The notes: a model not told the origin generated them from the letters alone. Positions 42,301-51,208 are shown, counted from the first letter of the stretch. The stretch is DNA of 64,000 nt from Bacteroides acidifaciens (GCF_903181435.1 NZ_CAEUHO010000004.1:496001-560000); one strand, 5' to 3'. Program-made: numbers and translations.

Positions 42301-44079
42301 ATGATGAAATTTATTTTGCATTCTATTCAGAAACATAAATTTGCATATGCTTTAGTTGTAGTTATATTGTATCAGCTAGCATGTGCAGTACAGGGGTTTG
42401 ACTTGTCTGACGAAGGTTGGGGAATGTATTTTTATCAACAAATATTTAAAAATCCAGAATATGTAGTAGCACAAATGCCATATTGGGTCACAGGTGTAAT
42501 TGGTGGAGTATGGAATCTATTGTTGCCAGAAGGCGGATTCTTAGGAACACGGATTTTAGGAATAATAATGGTGACAGGAACATTCTGTATTTCTTATGAG
42601 TTTCTGAAAAAAAGTATAAATTCAGGTTGGTTATTAGTTGGTTTGATAGCTCAAATGTTAATAGTTGTCGGTGATCCTAAACCTTATGGTTATAACTCAT
42701 TAACTGCTTTTATTGTACTTTGGGTTGTTATTGTTTTTTGGCGGGGACTTGAAACCGGTAGGCTTGTTTGGTTCTTTATTGGTGGATTTATGTTAGGTGT
42801 TAATATCTTTGTTCGAATACCTAATCTAGCTATTTTACCCATTATATTATTAATTCCGGTTTGCCAATATTGGAAAAACGGTAGTATGCGTTTTTTTAAT
42901 AGTCAAATGTGGACAGCTGTTTGGGGGACGATTGTGGGGGTGGCAGTAATAATTGCGGCTATGTACTATTGGGGATATTGGACTTTTTTTATGGAGGCCA
43001 TGACAGGGGTAGCTAGCAGTGCAACCGATGAGACTAATTCTCACCAGTTTGGGAGATTAATTGTAAGATATGCACAGAATTATTGGGGAATAATATCTGT
43101 GGGGGGGATTGTTGTGTTATTGGGGGGAGTTTATACTTGGTTGCAGAGTAAACTGATAAATAAATATTCCTCATGGGTATTGAATCTTTTGTTTGTGTTT
43201 ATTTGGACTTTTTTAGGTCTATGCTTTAATAAGGCTCTTCGGCATAATGATATGTATTTTACTCACTTTATATCTTATGTTGGCGCTATATTAATTCTAA
43301 AAAATTATAACCGGAGTGAAGAACTTCGTATGAGATATGTGGCTTTAGCTTCTCTTTTTATGATTGTCTGTATGCCTTTGGGGAGTGATCAAGGTATTAA
43401 TACAATGTGGACATCAGCTTGGTTGGCTCTGCCATTAGGGACAGCTTATTTGTGTCGTTTATTTGAAGATGGGGTTACGTGGAATGAGAAGCTAGGAAAA
43501 TATTCTATGTATAAGCGGTATGTACGCTGTTATTTGTGCATTATATTCGTGAGCTATATAGCTTGTGGTATTTATAAAAATGATAATTTGGCTTATTATG
43601 ATCCGGATAGTCGATTGGAAAAAGTGCATTCTATTGATAATCAGTATTGTCGTTTTATCTATACAGGCTCTTATCGTGCAAATTTAATGAATGACTTGTT
43701 GCCTGTTTTAGAAAAATATGTGAAGCCTGGCGATTTTCTTTTAGTTTATAATTTTATGCCAGGACTAAATTATATGACAGATACACGCTCGTATATTTCG
43801 AATGCTTGGCTATGGTGTCTTTCGGGTGCCGAATTGGAACGACAGTTGCAATTTGCTATGTCAAAAAATACCCCCCTTCCTGTTGTATTGCGACAGAATT
43901 TTAGAGCTACAAATTTATGGGGGGGCTATGATCCTTATTTTATGGATGTTAATCATCTTCCTGAGAACGTTTTATCTCGTCCGGATCAAATAAAAGCTAT
44001 GAATAATTTTTTAGATATGAATCATTATAAAACAGTTTGGACGAATCGCTATTTTGATATATTATTACCTGATGTTTAA
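42301..44079 (+). CDS. Polytopic GT-C-like membrane glycosyltransferase
   Basis: A 592-residue protein with about ten or more transmembrane helices in the first 430 residues and a C-terminal soluble domain. The first periplasmic loop has FDLSDEGWGMYFYQQ, the acidic motif expected in GT-C enzymes that use polyprenyl-phosphate sugars. AT-rich, with G6-G7 runs in the coding sequence. It starts 2 bp after the SDR stop (a second ATG is at 42304). The neighbouring GtrA gene suggests it uses a lipid-linked sugar on the periplasmic side. Specific function unknown. Confidence 0.75.
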   Translation: MMKFILHSIQKHKFAYALVVVILYQLACAVQGFDLSDEGWGMYFYQQIFKNPEYVVAQMPYWVTGVIGGVWNLLLPEGGFLGTRILGIIMVTGTFCISYEFLKKSINSGWLLVGLIAQMLIVVGDPKPYGYNSLTAFIVLWVVIVFWRGLETGRLVWFFIGGFMLGVNIFVRIPNLAILPIILLIPVCQYWKNGSMRFFNSQMWTAVWGTIVGVAVIIAAMYYWGYWTFFMEAMTGVASSATDETNSHQFGRLIVRYAQNYWGIISVGGIVVLLGGVYTWLQSKLINKYSSWVLNLLFVFIWTFLGLCFNKALRHNDMYFTHFISYVGAILILKNYNRSEELRMRYVALASLFMIVCMPLGSDQGINTMWTSAWLALPLGTAYLCRLFEDGVTWNEKLGKYSMYKRYVRCYLCIIFVSYIACGIYKNDNLAYYDPDSRLEKVHSIDNQYCRFIYTGSYRANLMNDLLPVLEKYVKPGDFLLVYNFMPGLNYMTDTRSYISNAWLWCLSGAELERQLQFAMSKNTPLPVVLRQNFRATNLWGGYDPYFMDVNHLPENVLSRPDQIKAMNNFLDMNHYKTVWTNRYFDILLPDV

Positions 44080-44090
44080 TTAGTGAACTA

Positions 44091-44477
44091 ATGAGTATGA
44101 AGATATTTTCACATGCTATTGATGTTACATTTATTAGGTTTGTATTAATTGGTCTATTGAATACAGCTTTTGGTGTGGGAGTATATTGTCTTTTTGTTTA
44201 TTTGGGGATACCTTATCGTGTTGCTGTCTTATTGAGTACTATATTGGGGGTGTTATTTAACTTTAAAACAATCGGAACTTTTGTTTTCAGAAACACAAAG
44301 AATCGATTGATTTTTAAATTTGTAGCAGCTTATGTTATTGTTTATTTTATAAATATAGGGCTAATACATTTGTTACTTGAATTGTCCGATTTAAATGAGT
44401 ATATTGCAGGTATAATTGTTACTCCTATTGTTGCGATTGCATCATTTGTTTTGCAAAAACGATTTGTTTTCAATTAA
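44091..44477 (+). CDS. GtrA family membrane protein
   Basis: A 128-residue protein with four transmembrane helices (FIRFVLIGLLNTAFGVGVYC at the start). It matches GtrA/DPMS-associated flippase-like proteins, which are thought to move undecaprenyl-phosphate sugar across the inner membrane. A GtrB-type synthase lies at 46102. Confidence 0.88.
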   Translation: MSMKIFSHAIDVTFIRFVLIGLLNTAFGVGVYCLFVYLGIPYRVAVLLSTILGVLFNFKTIGTFVFRNTKNRLIFKFVAAYVIVYFINIGLIHLLLELSDLNEYIAGIIVTPIVAIASFVLQKRFVFN

Positions 44478-44637
44478 AAAGAATTGCGGCAGTACTGAAA
44501 CAATATAGAATCTATTCTATACAACAGACCTTTTGATATTTTAATTATCATATGTAAATGATGGTTAATTGTTTGTGCTTGTAGTTAATTATATAGAATA
44601 TGAGAGGAAGGGGACTTCTATTTTGATTTATAATAAA

Positions 44638-44645
44638 TATATTTG
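44638..44645 (+). promoter_or_regulatory. -7 box (TATATTTG) for the GT87-like gene
   Basis: TATATTTG lies 41 bp before the ATG at 44687, in a very AT-rich 209-bp gap that holds nothing else I recognise. Confidence 0.4.
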
Positions 44646-44686
44646 TTAAATATTGAAAAAATAGATCTAGTACTTCCTGATTAAAA

Positions 44687-45916
44687 ATGAAACAAAAAAA
44701 CAATAACCAGAATTTTATATATTGCATGTCTTTAATAGCGTGCATGTGGATTATCCTATTGTTTGTAGATCCAACAACACAAATGAATGTTTTCTTTTTG
44801 CGAGTTGGAGACTTCTTTGCTGATTTTTTCAATACATTAATTTATATTGCAGATAAGGATCCCTATTTTAATGAACTTAATGGGACTTTGAATAAGAATT
44901 ATTTGCCATTTGCTTATTTGATCTTATATCCGTTTACTGGAATGATTAATTATTCTGGAATAACTTTATCAGATTGTTGGGCGAATGGGACAGCATTAGT
45001 TAGTGGATTTCTTTTCATGTTGTTTTCTCTTTATGTTTTTTTTCATTCTCTTTATTTACTATGTAAAAAAAATGGATGTAATGTAACGCTGGTTCTATTT
45101 ATTGTTTTTTTTTCTGCAGCTAATTTATACGCATTAGAACGAGGGAATCAGATATTACTTTCAGCTGCATGTGTTAACTATTTTCTTTTGTTTAAGGATA
45201 GTAAAAACTGTCGATGGATTGCGGCTGTTTGTTTGGCTATTGCTTCAGTATTGAAAGTGTTCCCTGTTGTTTTTGGTCTGTATTATTTATGTACAAAATC
45301 ATATAAATTATTATTTTATTATATTTCTATTTGTTGCTTGTTGGCTTTGCTGCCCTTTTGTTTTTTTGAAGGAGGATTTGATAATATTAGGCAATTATAC
45401 AATAATGTTGTAGCACAAACTGCTGCTTATGGACAAGATTCTTCTGTTTATCGTTATGGGATAATTCCTCTGTTGCTGCAGATTGATGAGAAATTACAGT
45501 TGGAACATAAACTTCTGTTTTATTCTATTGGAAAATACATGACCTATTTTTTAGGGGGATACACGCTTCTTTTGAGTGTTAAGGTTAACTCTTCTTTTAT
45601 TAAAATAGCTTTGCTGTCAATGTTTTGTTGTTTGTTTCCACAACAGGCTTTTGCATATAATGTAATTTATTTATTTCCAATTTTTATAGGATTGCAATTT
45701 GTTGTAGAGTTGAAAAAAAATGCACCTAGAACGCTATTTCTAGTTTCTTTTCTGTTTATTATTATATTCTTTCCGATACAAATGCCAAGCTCGATAAATG
45801 TTGCCACTCATGTAATCAATAATGTAGGTGCTATATTACTTTGGCTCGTTTTGCTTGTCATGGCAACTCGGGAGTTATTGTTTGAGAAGAAAGTTAATAC
45901 GAAAATACTTGTTTGA
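44687..45916 (+). CDS. GT87/DUF2029-like membrane glycosyltransferase
   Basis: A 409-residue protein with about ten transmembrane helices. The segment LERGNQILLSAACVNYFLLF and SVLKVFPVVFGLYYL match the GT87/DUF2029 pattern (GN--LL, then LK-P). These GT-C enzymes transfer mannose- or arabinose-like sugars from polyprenyl phosphate. Very AT-rich, which suggests horizontal acquisition. Confidence 0.75.
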   Translation: MKQKNNNQNFIYCMSLIACMWIILLFVDPTTQMNVFFLRVGDFFADFFNTLIYIADKDPYFNELNGTLNKNYLPFAYLILYPFTGMINYSGITLSDCWANGTALVSGFLFMLFSLYVFFHSLYLLCKKNGCNVTLVLFIVFFSAANLYALERGNQILLSAACVNYFLLFKDSKNCRWIAAVCLAIASVLKVFPVVFGLYYLCTKSYKLLFYYISICCLLALLPFCFFEGGFDNIRQLYNNVVAQTAAYGQDSSVYRYGIIPLLLQIDEKLQLEHKLLFYSIGKYMTYFLGGYTLLLSVKVNSSFIKIALLSMFCCLFPQQAFAYNVIYLFPIFIGLQFVVELKKNAPRTLFLVSFLFIIIFFPIQMPSSINVATHVINNVGAILLWLVLLVMATRELLFEKKVNTKILV

Positions 45917-46014
45917 CTGGTTGTTTGTTCTTTAAGATAATGTTATATGAGACTTTTTCTGTTGGTTGAGGTTAGGTTTACATGAAACATTTTGGATAAT
46001 TCGTTAATTCTCTC

Positions 46015-46022
46015 TACTTTTG
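46015..46022 (+). promoter_or_regulatory. Promoter TTTG-N20-TACTTTTG for the GtrB gene
   Basis: The best full match to the Bacteroides consensus in the window: TTTG at 45991-45994, 20 bp, then TACTTTTG. The inverted pair AGGTTAGGTT (45969) and AACCTAACCT (46071) flanks it. Confidence 0.6.
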
Positions 46023-46101
46023 TTTCTTACAATTTAGATTCAAGTTGTGTTTGACTTAATAATTGAATATAACCTAACCTAATTTTTAACATATCAACCT
46101 T

Positions 46102-47040
46102 ATGGAGGTAAAGAAAAAAATAAGTATTGTAACTCCTTGCTATAACGAGGAAGGGAATGTACGTGAACTCTATAATCAAGTCAAACAGCAGTTTGATGCT
46201 TTGACTGATTATACCTATGAACATATTTTTATAGATAATGCTTCTAAAGATGGCACTATTGACATTTTGCGTGAATTGGCGAAGAATGATAAGAATGTTA
46301 AATTAATATTGAATATTAAGAATTTTGGACATATACGTTCTCCTTATTATGGGTTGTTGCAGGCAACTGGTGATGCTGCGATATTGATGGTTGCGGATTT
46401 GCAAGATCCCCCTTCGTTAATTCCTGATTTTATTAAAAGGTGGGAGGAAGGACACCAAATCGTATTAGGAGTAAAAAGTAAAAGTAAAGAAAATCCGATT
46501 ATGTTTGCGCTGAGGAAGATGTATTATCAGCTAATGGCAAAGTCTTCTTCTACAGAACATATTAGTAACTTTACAGGTTTTGGTTTATATGCTCAGTCCT
46601 TTTTAAATACTCTTCGGAGTATTGAAGACCCATACCCTTATTTTAGAGGAATGGTCGCAGAATTAGGGGCTGATTACTGTATTGTTACATATACTCAACC
46701 GGTTCGTCAAAGCGGTAAAACCAAGAATAACTTTTATACCCTTTATGATATGGCAATGTTGGGGTTTGTGAATCACTCAAAACTTCCTCTCCGCATGGCT
46801 AGTTTTATTGGATTTATTGTAGCTTTCATTAGTTTATTGGTAGGGTTAGTCTATTTGGTATATAAATTGGTTTATTGGGATAGCTTTAGTGTGGGGATGG
46901 CTCCACTGGTAATTGGACTTTTCTTTTTTTCTTCTGTGCAGTTGTTGTTTATAGGCATTATTGGAGAATATATTGGTGCTATTTATACACAAGTAAGAAA
47001 ACGTCCTTTAGTGATAGAACGCGAAAGAGTAAACTTTTAA
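46102..47040 (+). CDS. GtrB/DPM1-like polyprenyl-phosphate glycosyltransferase
   Basis: A 312-residue GT2 enzyme with two C-terminal transmembrane helices (about 230-255 and 270-290). Motifs: ISIVTPCYNEEGNVREL, IFIDNASKDGT and MVADLQDPPSLIPDFI (metal Asp). It loads a sugar onto undecaprenyl phosphate, which GtrA would flip for the GT-C enzymes upstream. A second pair lies at 57247-58574. Confidence 0.9.
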   Translation: MEVKKKISIVTPCYNEEGNVRELYNQVKQQFDALTDYTYEHIFIDNASKDGTIDILRELAKNDKNVKLILNIKNFGHIRSPYYGLLQATGDAAILMVADLQDPPSLIPDFIKRWEEGHQIVLGVKSKSKENPIMFALRKMYYQLMAKSSSTEHISNFTGFGLYAQSFLNTLRSIEDPYPYFRGMVAELGADYCIVTYTQPVRQSGKTKNNFYTLYDMAMLGFVNHSKLPLRMASFIGFIVAFISLLVGLVYLVYKLVYWDSFSVGMAPLVIGLFFFSSVQLLFIGIIGEYIGAIYTQVRKRPLVIERERVNF

Positions 47041-47058
47041 TAACTAAAAAAATAGGCT

Positions 47059-48864
47059 GTGGTAAAAGTAAGCGACTTTATTTTTGAGTACTTGTATGCT
47101 CAGTATGGTGTAGAACAAGTCTTTTTAGTGACAGGTGGAGGTGCGATGCATCTTAATGATGCAATTGGACGTAATAAACATATTAAGTATGTTTGTAACC
47201 ACCACGAACAGGCAGCGGCAATTGCAGCGGAAGGCTATTATCGTTCAAGTGGGAAGCTTTGCGTTACTAATGTAACTACGGGACCTGGTGGAACGAATGC
47301 CTTGACAGGAGTTCTAGGGCAGTGGTGTGATTCAATCCCGGCATTATATATATCGGGGCAAGTGAAGCAAAGTACTACAATCTGTGCATGTCCTGAATTA
47401 AATCTTCGGCAATTAGGTGATCAGGAAGTTGATATAGTCGATATAGTAAAGCCTATCACTAAAATGGCAGTGATGGTGACAGACCCTTTGGATATAAAGT
47501 ACTATCTTGATAAAGCTGTTTTTTTAGCTTTGAATGGTCGTCCGGGTCCGGTGTGGCTAGATGTGCCATTGGATGTTCAGGGGGCTATTATTGACGAAGA
47601 AAAACTGCGTGAATTTTCATCGGAAGAGATAGAAAAAGAAGCTCCTTTGTTAAAAGAAGAATGTGTAGAATTGCTGCTTCAAAAGATTCAGGCAGCGAAA
47701 AGTCCGGTTGTTTATGTTGGCAATGGAGTGCGCCTAGCTGGAAGGGTCGATCAGTTTTTGTCGATCGTAGAGAAACTGAATGTACCTGTCGTGACTGCTA
47801 TTAGCGGTTCGGATATTATTTGGCATGACCATCTTTTATGTTTCGGAAAACCTGGAATATGTGGAGATCGTATTGGTAATATAATGGTACAGAATTCGGA
47901 CTTGTTGATTGTGTTGGGTACTCGTTTGAGTATTAGGCAGATAAGTTATGCATATGACTTATTGGCTCCCAAAGCTTACAAAGTGATGGTTGATATTGAC
48001 GAAAATGAATTGAAGAAACCGACTCTTTCTATTGATTTACCAATTCATGCTGATTTACGAGATTTTCTGGATCTCTTTCAGGCTAAATTGTCAGGAACAT
48101 GCCTTCCGTCTTTTGAACATTGGAGAAATTGGGGACGTGCGATTGAAAAAGAACTGCCGACTTTGTTTGATGATAATCCTTCAGTACCGGAATATATAAG
48201 TTCATATGTTTTTGCTGATGAATTGTTTAAGCAGTTGCATGAGGGGGATGTAGTGGTGACAGGAAATGGTACAGCCTATACTTCGACCTATCAGGCTATG
48301 AAAGTAAATAGAGGAGTACGTGTATTTGCAAACCAAGGTTGTGCGGCTATGGGGTATGACTTGCCTGCCGCTATTGGTGCGGCAATTGCTAATGACAAAG
48401 GTCGTACAATTCTTGTAACGGGAGATGGAAGTGTTCAAATGAATATTCAGGAGCTCCAGACGCTGTTGACTTATCATATTCCGCTGAAAGTATTTATATT
48501 GGAGAACCAAGGGTATTTGGCTATTAAGACGACTCAGCAGTCTTTCTTTCAAGGGCATTATATGGGGAGCGATCCTAGTAGTGGAGTGGTTTGCCCCGAT
48601 ATGGAAAAGATAGCAAATGCTTATGGTATTCCTTTTCTCAGGTTAAATCAGGAAGGAGATTCTTTGAAAAGTTCAATAGCTACTGTTCTTCGGTATGAAG
48701 GAGCGTATATTTGCGAAATAAAGATGCACCCGCTTCAAACCCTTTATCCAAAGTCCGCTTCTTTTATGGATAAGAATGGGAAAATGTCTTCTGCTCCTTT
48801 GGAGAAAATGGCTCCTTTCATGCCTGATGAACTTCAGGAGAAATGTGTATATTGTCATATTTAA
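47059..48864 (+). CDS. Acetolactate-synthase-like ThDP enzyme (YerE candidate)
   Basis: A 601-residue thiamine-diphosphate enzyme. The activating Glu is in CNHHEQAAAIAAEGYY; the flavin/central domain is complete; the ThDP-binding motif is GDGSVQMNIQ, with the Asn about 25 residues on in VFILENQGY. The GTG start at 47059 is forced: an in-frame TAG lies two codons upstream. True acetolactate synthases sit in ilv operons; this one lies in an LPS locus with rfbF, rfbG and rfbH. In Yersinia, the related YerE adds a two-carbon unit from pyruvate to CDP-3,6-dideoxy-4-keto-glucose to make yersiniose. That role is inferred here. Confidence 0.75.
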   Translation: MVKVSDFIFEYLYAQYGVEQVFLVTGGGAMHLNDAIGRNKHIKYVCNHHEQAAAIAAEGYYRSSGKLCVTNVTTGPGGTNALTGVLGQWCDSIPALYISGQVKQSTTICACPELNLRQLGDQEVDIVDIVKPITKMAVMVTDPLDIKYYLDKAVFLALNGRPGPVWLDVPLDVQGAIIDEEKLREFSSEEIEKEAPLLKEECVELLLQKIQAAKSPVVYVGNGVRLAGRVDQFLSIVEKLNVPVVTAISGSDIIWHDHLLCFGKPGICGDRIGNIMVQNSDLLIVLGTRLSIRQISYAYDLLAPKAYKVMVDIDENELKKPTLSIDLPIHADLRDFLDLFQAKLSGTCLPSFEHWRNWGRAIEKELPTLFDDNPSVPEYISSYVFADELFKQLHEGDVVVTGNGTAYTSTYQAMKVNRGVRVFANQGCAAMGYDLPAAIGAAIANDKGRTILVTGDGSVQMNIQELQTLLTYHIPLKVFILENQGYLAIKTTQQSFFQGHYMGSDPSSGVVCPDMEKIANAYGIPFLRLNQEGDSLKSSIATVLRYEGAYICEIKMHPLQTLYPKSASFMDKNGKMSSAPLEKMAPFMPDELQEKCVYCHI

Positions 48865-48879
48865 TCAGGCAGGCTACTT

Positions 48880-49854
48880 ATGAGTAATAATACGATACTA
48901 CTTTCTCTTTGTATTCCTACTTATAACAGGGTGGGAACTTTGACTGTGATGCTGGAACGGGTTGTACATGATCCGGATTTTGATGAGGAAGTGGAGATTG
49001 TAATTTCTGATAATTGTTCTACTGATGATACAGAAGCGCAAATACGCAGAATGGCTTCAGAGTATCCTAATATTAAATATTATCGTAACTCGGAAAATGT
49101 TCAAGACCGGAATTTTTATTTAGCTCTTTCTAGAGGAAAGGGGCGCTATCTGAAGTTATTGAATGATTATATATTATTCAGGGCAGGCGGATTAGGAATG
49201 ATGAAGGATTACATACGGAAATGTGAAGGTGAAGATGTTAATTTGTTTTTTTATTCGAATCTCCGGAAGCCTTATCGCAGATCAAAAGAAGTCCAAATCG
49301 AAAATGTGGATTCATTTGTACGTATAATTAATAATAAAATTACTTGGATTACGAATTTTGGTGTCTGGAAGAAGAACTTTGAAGAGCTTCGGGATGATGA
49401 TGAATTATGGAAGACCCAATTGGCGCAAATGGATTGGACATTGCATGAGGTTTCATTGCGGAGGTCACTTGTTGTGAACTATCACTGTTATGAAACTTTG
49501 GTTGTGCCTAATAAAAAGATGTCCTATGCTTTTTTTATTCCTCATGTTGTGAACTATTACGGTATTTATAAAATATATATGGAGAGGGGGCTTATCTCAG
49601 AAAAAACTATTGAATATGATAAACGTCGTGTTCTGTCGCATTTTGTAGGTAGCCGGATTATTCAATATCTTTATTTGGAGAAGGAAGTTTCTTTTGATAT
49701 GTCAACTGCAAGAAACGTTTTGAATGAATATTTCGGAAATGTTCCTTATTACAAGTATTTGAAGATAAAGGGACGTTTTCTGGAAGTATTACAAAGAAGT
49801 GGTTTATTGCCGGCTTTAAAATCGTTTCGTAGAAGTGTGTTTAAAAGACGGTAA
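48880..49854 (+). CDS. GT2 glycosyltransferase with altered DXD motif
   Basis: A 324-residue GT-A-type enzyme. The start SLCIPTYNRVGTLTVML and EIVISDNCSTDDTEAQI are typical of GT2. At the metal-binding place the sequence is YLKLLNDYILFRAGG, so only one Asp of the usual Asp-Asp pair remains. RfbV/WbaV-type transferases of 3,6-dideoxyhexoses have the same overall size and start, so it may transfer the sugar made by this block. Last gene before a terminator. Confidence 0.82.
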   Translation: MSNNTILLSLCIPTYNRVGTLTVMLERVVHDPDFDEEVEIVISDNCSTDDTEAQIRRMASEYPNIKYYRNSENVQDRNFYLALSRGKGRYLKLLNDYILFRAGGLGMMKDYIRKCEGEDVNLFFYSNLRKPYRRSKEVQIENVDSFVRIINNKITWITNFGVWKKNFEELRDDDELWKTQLAQMDWTLHEVSLRRSLVVNYHCYETLVVPNKKMSYAFFIPHVVNYYGIYKIYMERGLISEKTIEYDKRRVLSHFVGSRIIQYLYLEKEVSFDMSTARNVLNEYFGNVPYYKYLKIKGRFLEVLQRSGLLPALKSFRRSVFKRR

Positions 49855-49865
49855 CTATTTCAAGG

Positions 49866-49902
49866 GAGAAGTTGGATAAGGGTATTCTTTTGCCGACTTC
49901 TC
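49866..49902 (+). terminator. Hairpin ending the forward LPS block
   Basis: Arms 49866-49875 (GAGAAGTTGG) and 49893-49902 (CCGACTTCTC) pair with one G-T, 12 bp after the GT2 stop. There is no long T tract. Confidence 0.5.
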
Positions 49903-49990
49903 TCTGAATTTATATATCATATTACTATCATTGAAGAATGTTGTAGCTTATAAACGGAATTCAACAGTTTATTTCTCATATTCGCCGGAG

Positions 49991-50602
49991 TTATTTCTCA
50001 TAGTGTCCTGGCCCCGCTACATAAATAGGCTGTGTAGGTTTCCCGATATTTTGTAACTTGCCTACCGCTTTCAATCTGCGTATTTGTCTGCTGGCCATGC
50101 TCTGGGTAAAGCAGCAAAGTGACTGCATATTGCTACGGGTCAGTACAGGATGCGTTGCAAAATATTCCGTGAGTTTCCAGTCAATTTCTTCTTCTGTGAG
50201 CGAGGCGGAGTGCGGTTTGTATTTCGAACGTCGCAGGTGTGTAGCCATGCATGAACTTTTCAAATCTCTGTCAGCTTGGAAGCTGATGGATTTCAGTTTT
50301 ACTTTGTCCGCGCGGGTGGTAAGCGAGTGTATGGGTTCGGTAGCTTGCAGCGTGATTTGAAAATAGCCGATTCCATCCAAGTGTACTCTTTCTCCTTCGC
50401 GCAGATGGTTGCTCATGCATCTGCTCAGTTCCATTAGCATTGCTTCTACTTCCGCTTTTCCGAAAGTAGTTGCCATGTGGATTTCTCTTGCCAGTCTTTG
50501 GGTAGTGACATGTTGGAAATTAACCACTCTGGGGTGGTAACTTGGTTCTTCCCCTTCTTTTTCCGGTTGGGGATTCTTGTAAAACTCGAATTGTATTGCC
50601 AT
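49991..50602 (-). CDS. HU-like DNA-binding protein with C-terminal winged helix
   Basis: A 203-residue paralogue of the protein at 703-1314, with the same order of domains: HU-like part (about 25-115, with ERVHLDGIGYFQITLQA) and winged-helix part (about 140-203, with VLTRSNMQSLCCFTQSMASR). The final codons, for HYEK, use the sequence TATGAGAAAT, one copy of a motif repeated on the other side of the gene. Its predicted leader holds four ACT-NN-AGT cores 22 bp apart. Divergent from the VirE-type primase gene, with which such HU-like proteins are often paired in Bacteroides. Confidence 0.85.
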   Translation of the reverse strand: MAIQFEFYKNPQPEKEGEEPSYHPRVVNFQHVTTQRLAREIHMATTFGKAEVEAMLMELSRCMSNHLREGERVHLDGIGYFQITLQATEPIHSLTTRADKVKLKSISFQADRDLKSSCMATHLRRSKYKPHSASLTEEEIDWKLTEYFATHPVLTRSNMQSLCCFTQSMASRQIRRLKAVGKLQNIGKPTQPIYVAGPGHYEK

Positions 50603-50703
50603 TGCTGTTTTAATTTAATGGTGGTTTATATGTTATGTTACTGATGTTGGCATTTTATCTTGCCTTCATTATTTTATTTTCTTACCGTCATCTCTATCGT
50701 TCC

Positions 50704-50780
50704 ACTCCAGTGGATGGAGCCTTGCACTCTAGTAGACATAACTTATTACTATAGTGGACGGCTCTGTGTACTGTAGTGGA
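50704..50780. promoter_or_regulatory. Four ACT-NN-AGT-RGA cores at exact 22-bp spacing
   Basis: ACTCCAGTGGA at 50704, ACTCTAGTAGA at 50726, ACTATAGTGGA at 50748 and ACTGTAGTGGA at 50770: starts exactly 22 bp apart. The outer arms (50698-50711 and 50770-50783) form a 14-bp inverted repeat with one mismatch. The array begins about 19 bp downstream of the -7 box at 50799-50806 and lies within the predicted leader. The same layout occurs at the other HU-like gene. Confidence 0.75.
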
Positions 50781-50798
50781 ACGGTTGGGATGTTCCTT

Positions 50799-50806
50799 CA
50801 AAGATA
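50799..50806 (-). promoter_or_regulatory. -7 box (TATCTTTG) for the second HU-like gene
   Basis: CAAAGATA on the plus strand. The predicted start near 50792 gives a leader of about 190 nt, which includes the whole 22-bp array. Confidence 0.5.
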
Positions 50807-50919
50807 CGACAATATCAGGTGGAAAACAAGTAAATGCTTAATTGTTTTCATGTAAATGATAGCTCGGTTTTATAGAAGATGGGGTTAACTGACGAATGAG
50901 AAAGGAAAGATGTCCGACT

Positions 50920-51073
50920 ATGAGAAATGCTTTGAAAAACAATGAGAAATGAATGATTTTGGAGCTCCGCTATAGGGCGCATTATGAGAAATACCACTTC
51001 TGAAAAGTATTTCTCATAATCTATCTGTTTGATTGACTATACTTTATCTGAAATCAATGAGAATATGAGAAAT
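50920..51073. promoter_or_regulatory. ATGAGAAAT repeat cluster in the HU-primase divergent gap
   Basis: Exact copies of ATGAGAAAT start at 50920, 50942, 50984 and 51065, with the reverse complement at 51009; further reverse copies are at 49971 and 49993, at the other end of the HU-like gene. A near copy (ATGAGAAAG) is at 50896. Two of the copies form a perfect 14-bp inverted repeat (50981-50994 against 51007-51020, loop 12). The remainder of the 606-bp gap, 50603-51208, is AT-rich without other genes. Confidence 0.6.
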
Positions 51074-51113
51074 GAAAACAAAAAATCTTCTCCTGTAGCG
51101 AAGATGGAATAAG

Positions 51114-51121
51114 TACTTTTG
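51114..51121 (+). promoter_or_regulatory. -7 box (TACTTTTG) for the primase gene
   Basis: It lies 88 bp before the ATG at 51209, just past the ATGAGAAAT cluster. The 9-mer ATGGAATAA occurs on both sides of it. Confidence 0.4.
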
Positions 51122-51208
51122 AAATTTGTTTGTATGGAATAATTACAGTATATTCGTGCCATAATAACCGCCCTACACAAAAACATGCAGGACAAACTAA
51201 AATAAATA

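Noticed and set aside
44548..44832. 94-codon minus-strand frame near 44.6 kb
   Set aside because: AT-rich, overlaps the start of the GT87-like gene and its promoter; no recognisable domain.
47059..48864. Housekeeping acetolactate synthase (ilvB)
   Set aside because: No ilvN, ilvC or ilvD nearby and flanked by LPS glycosyltransferases; amino-acid synthesis is unlikely though not excluded by sequence.
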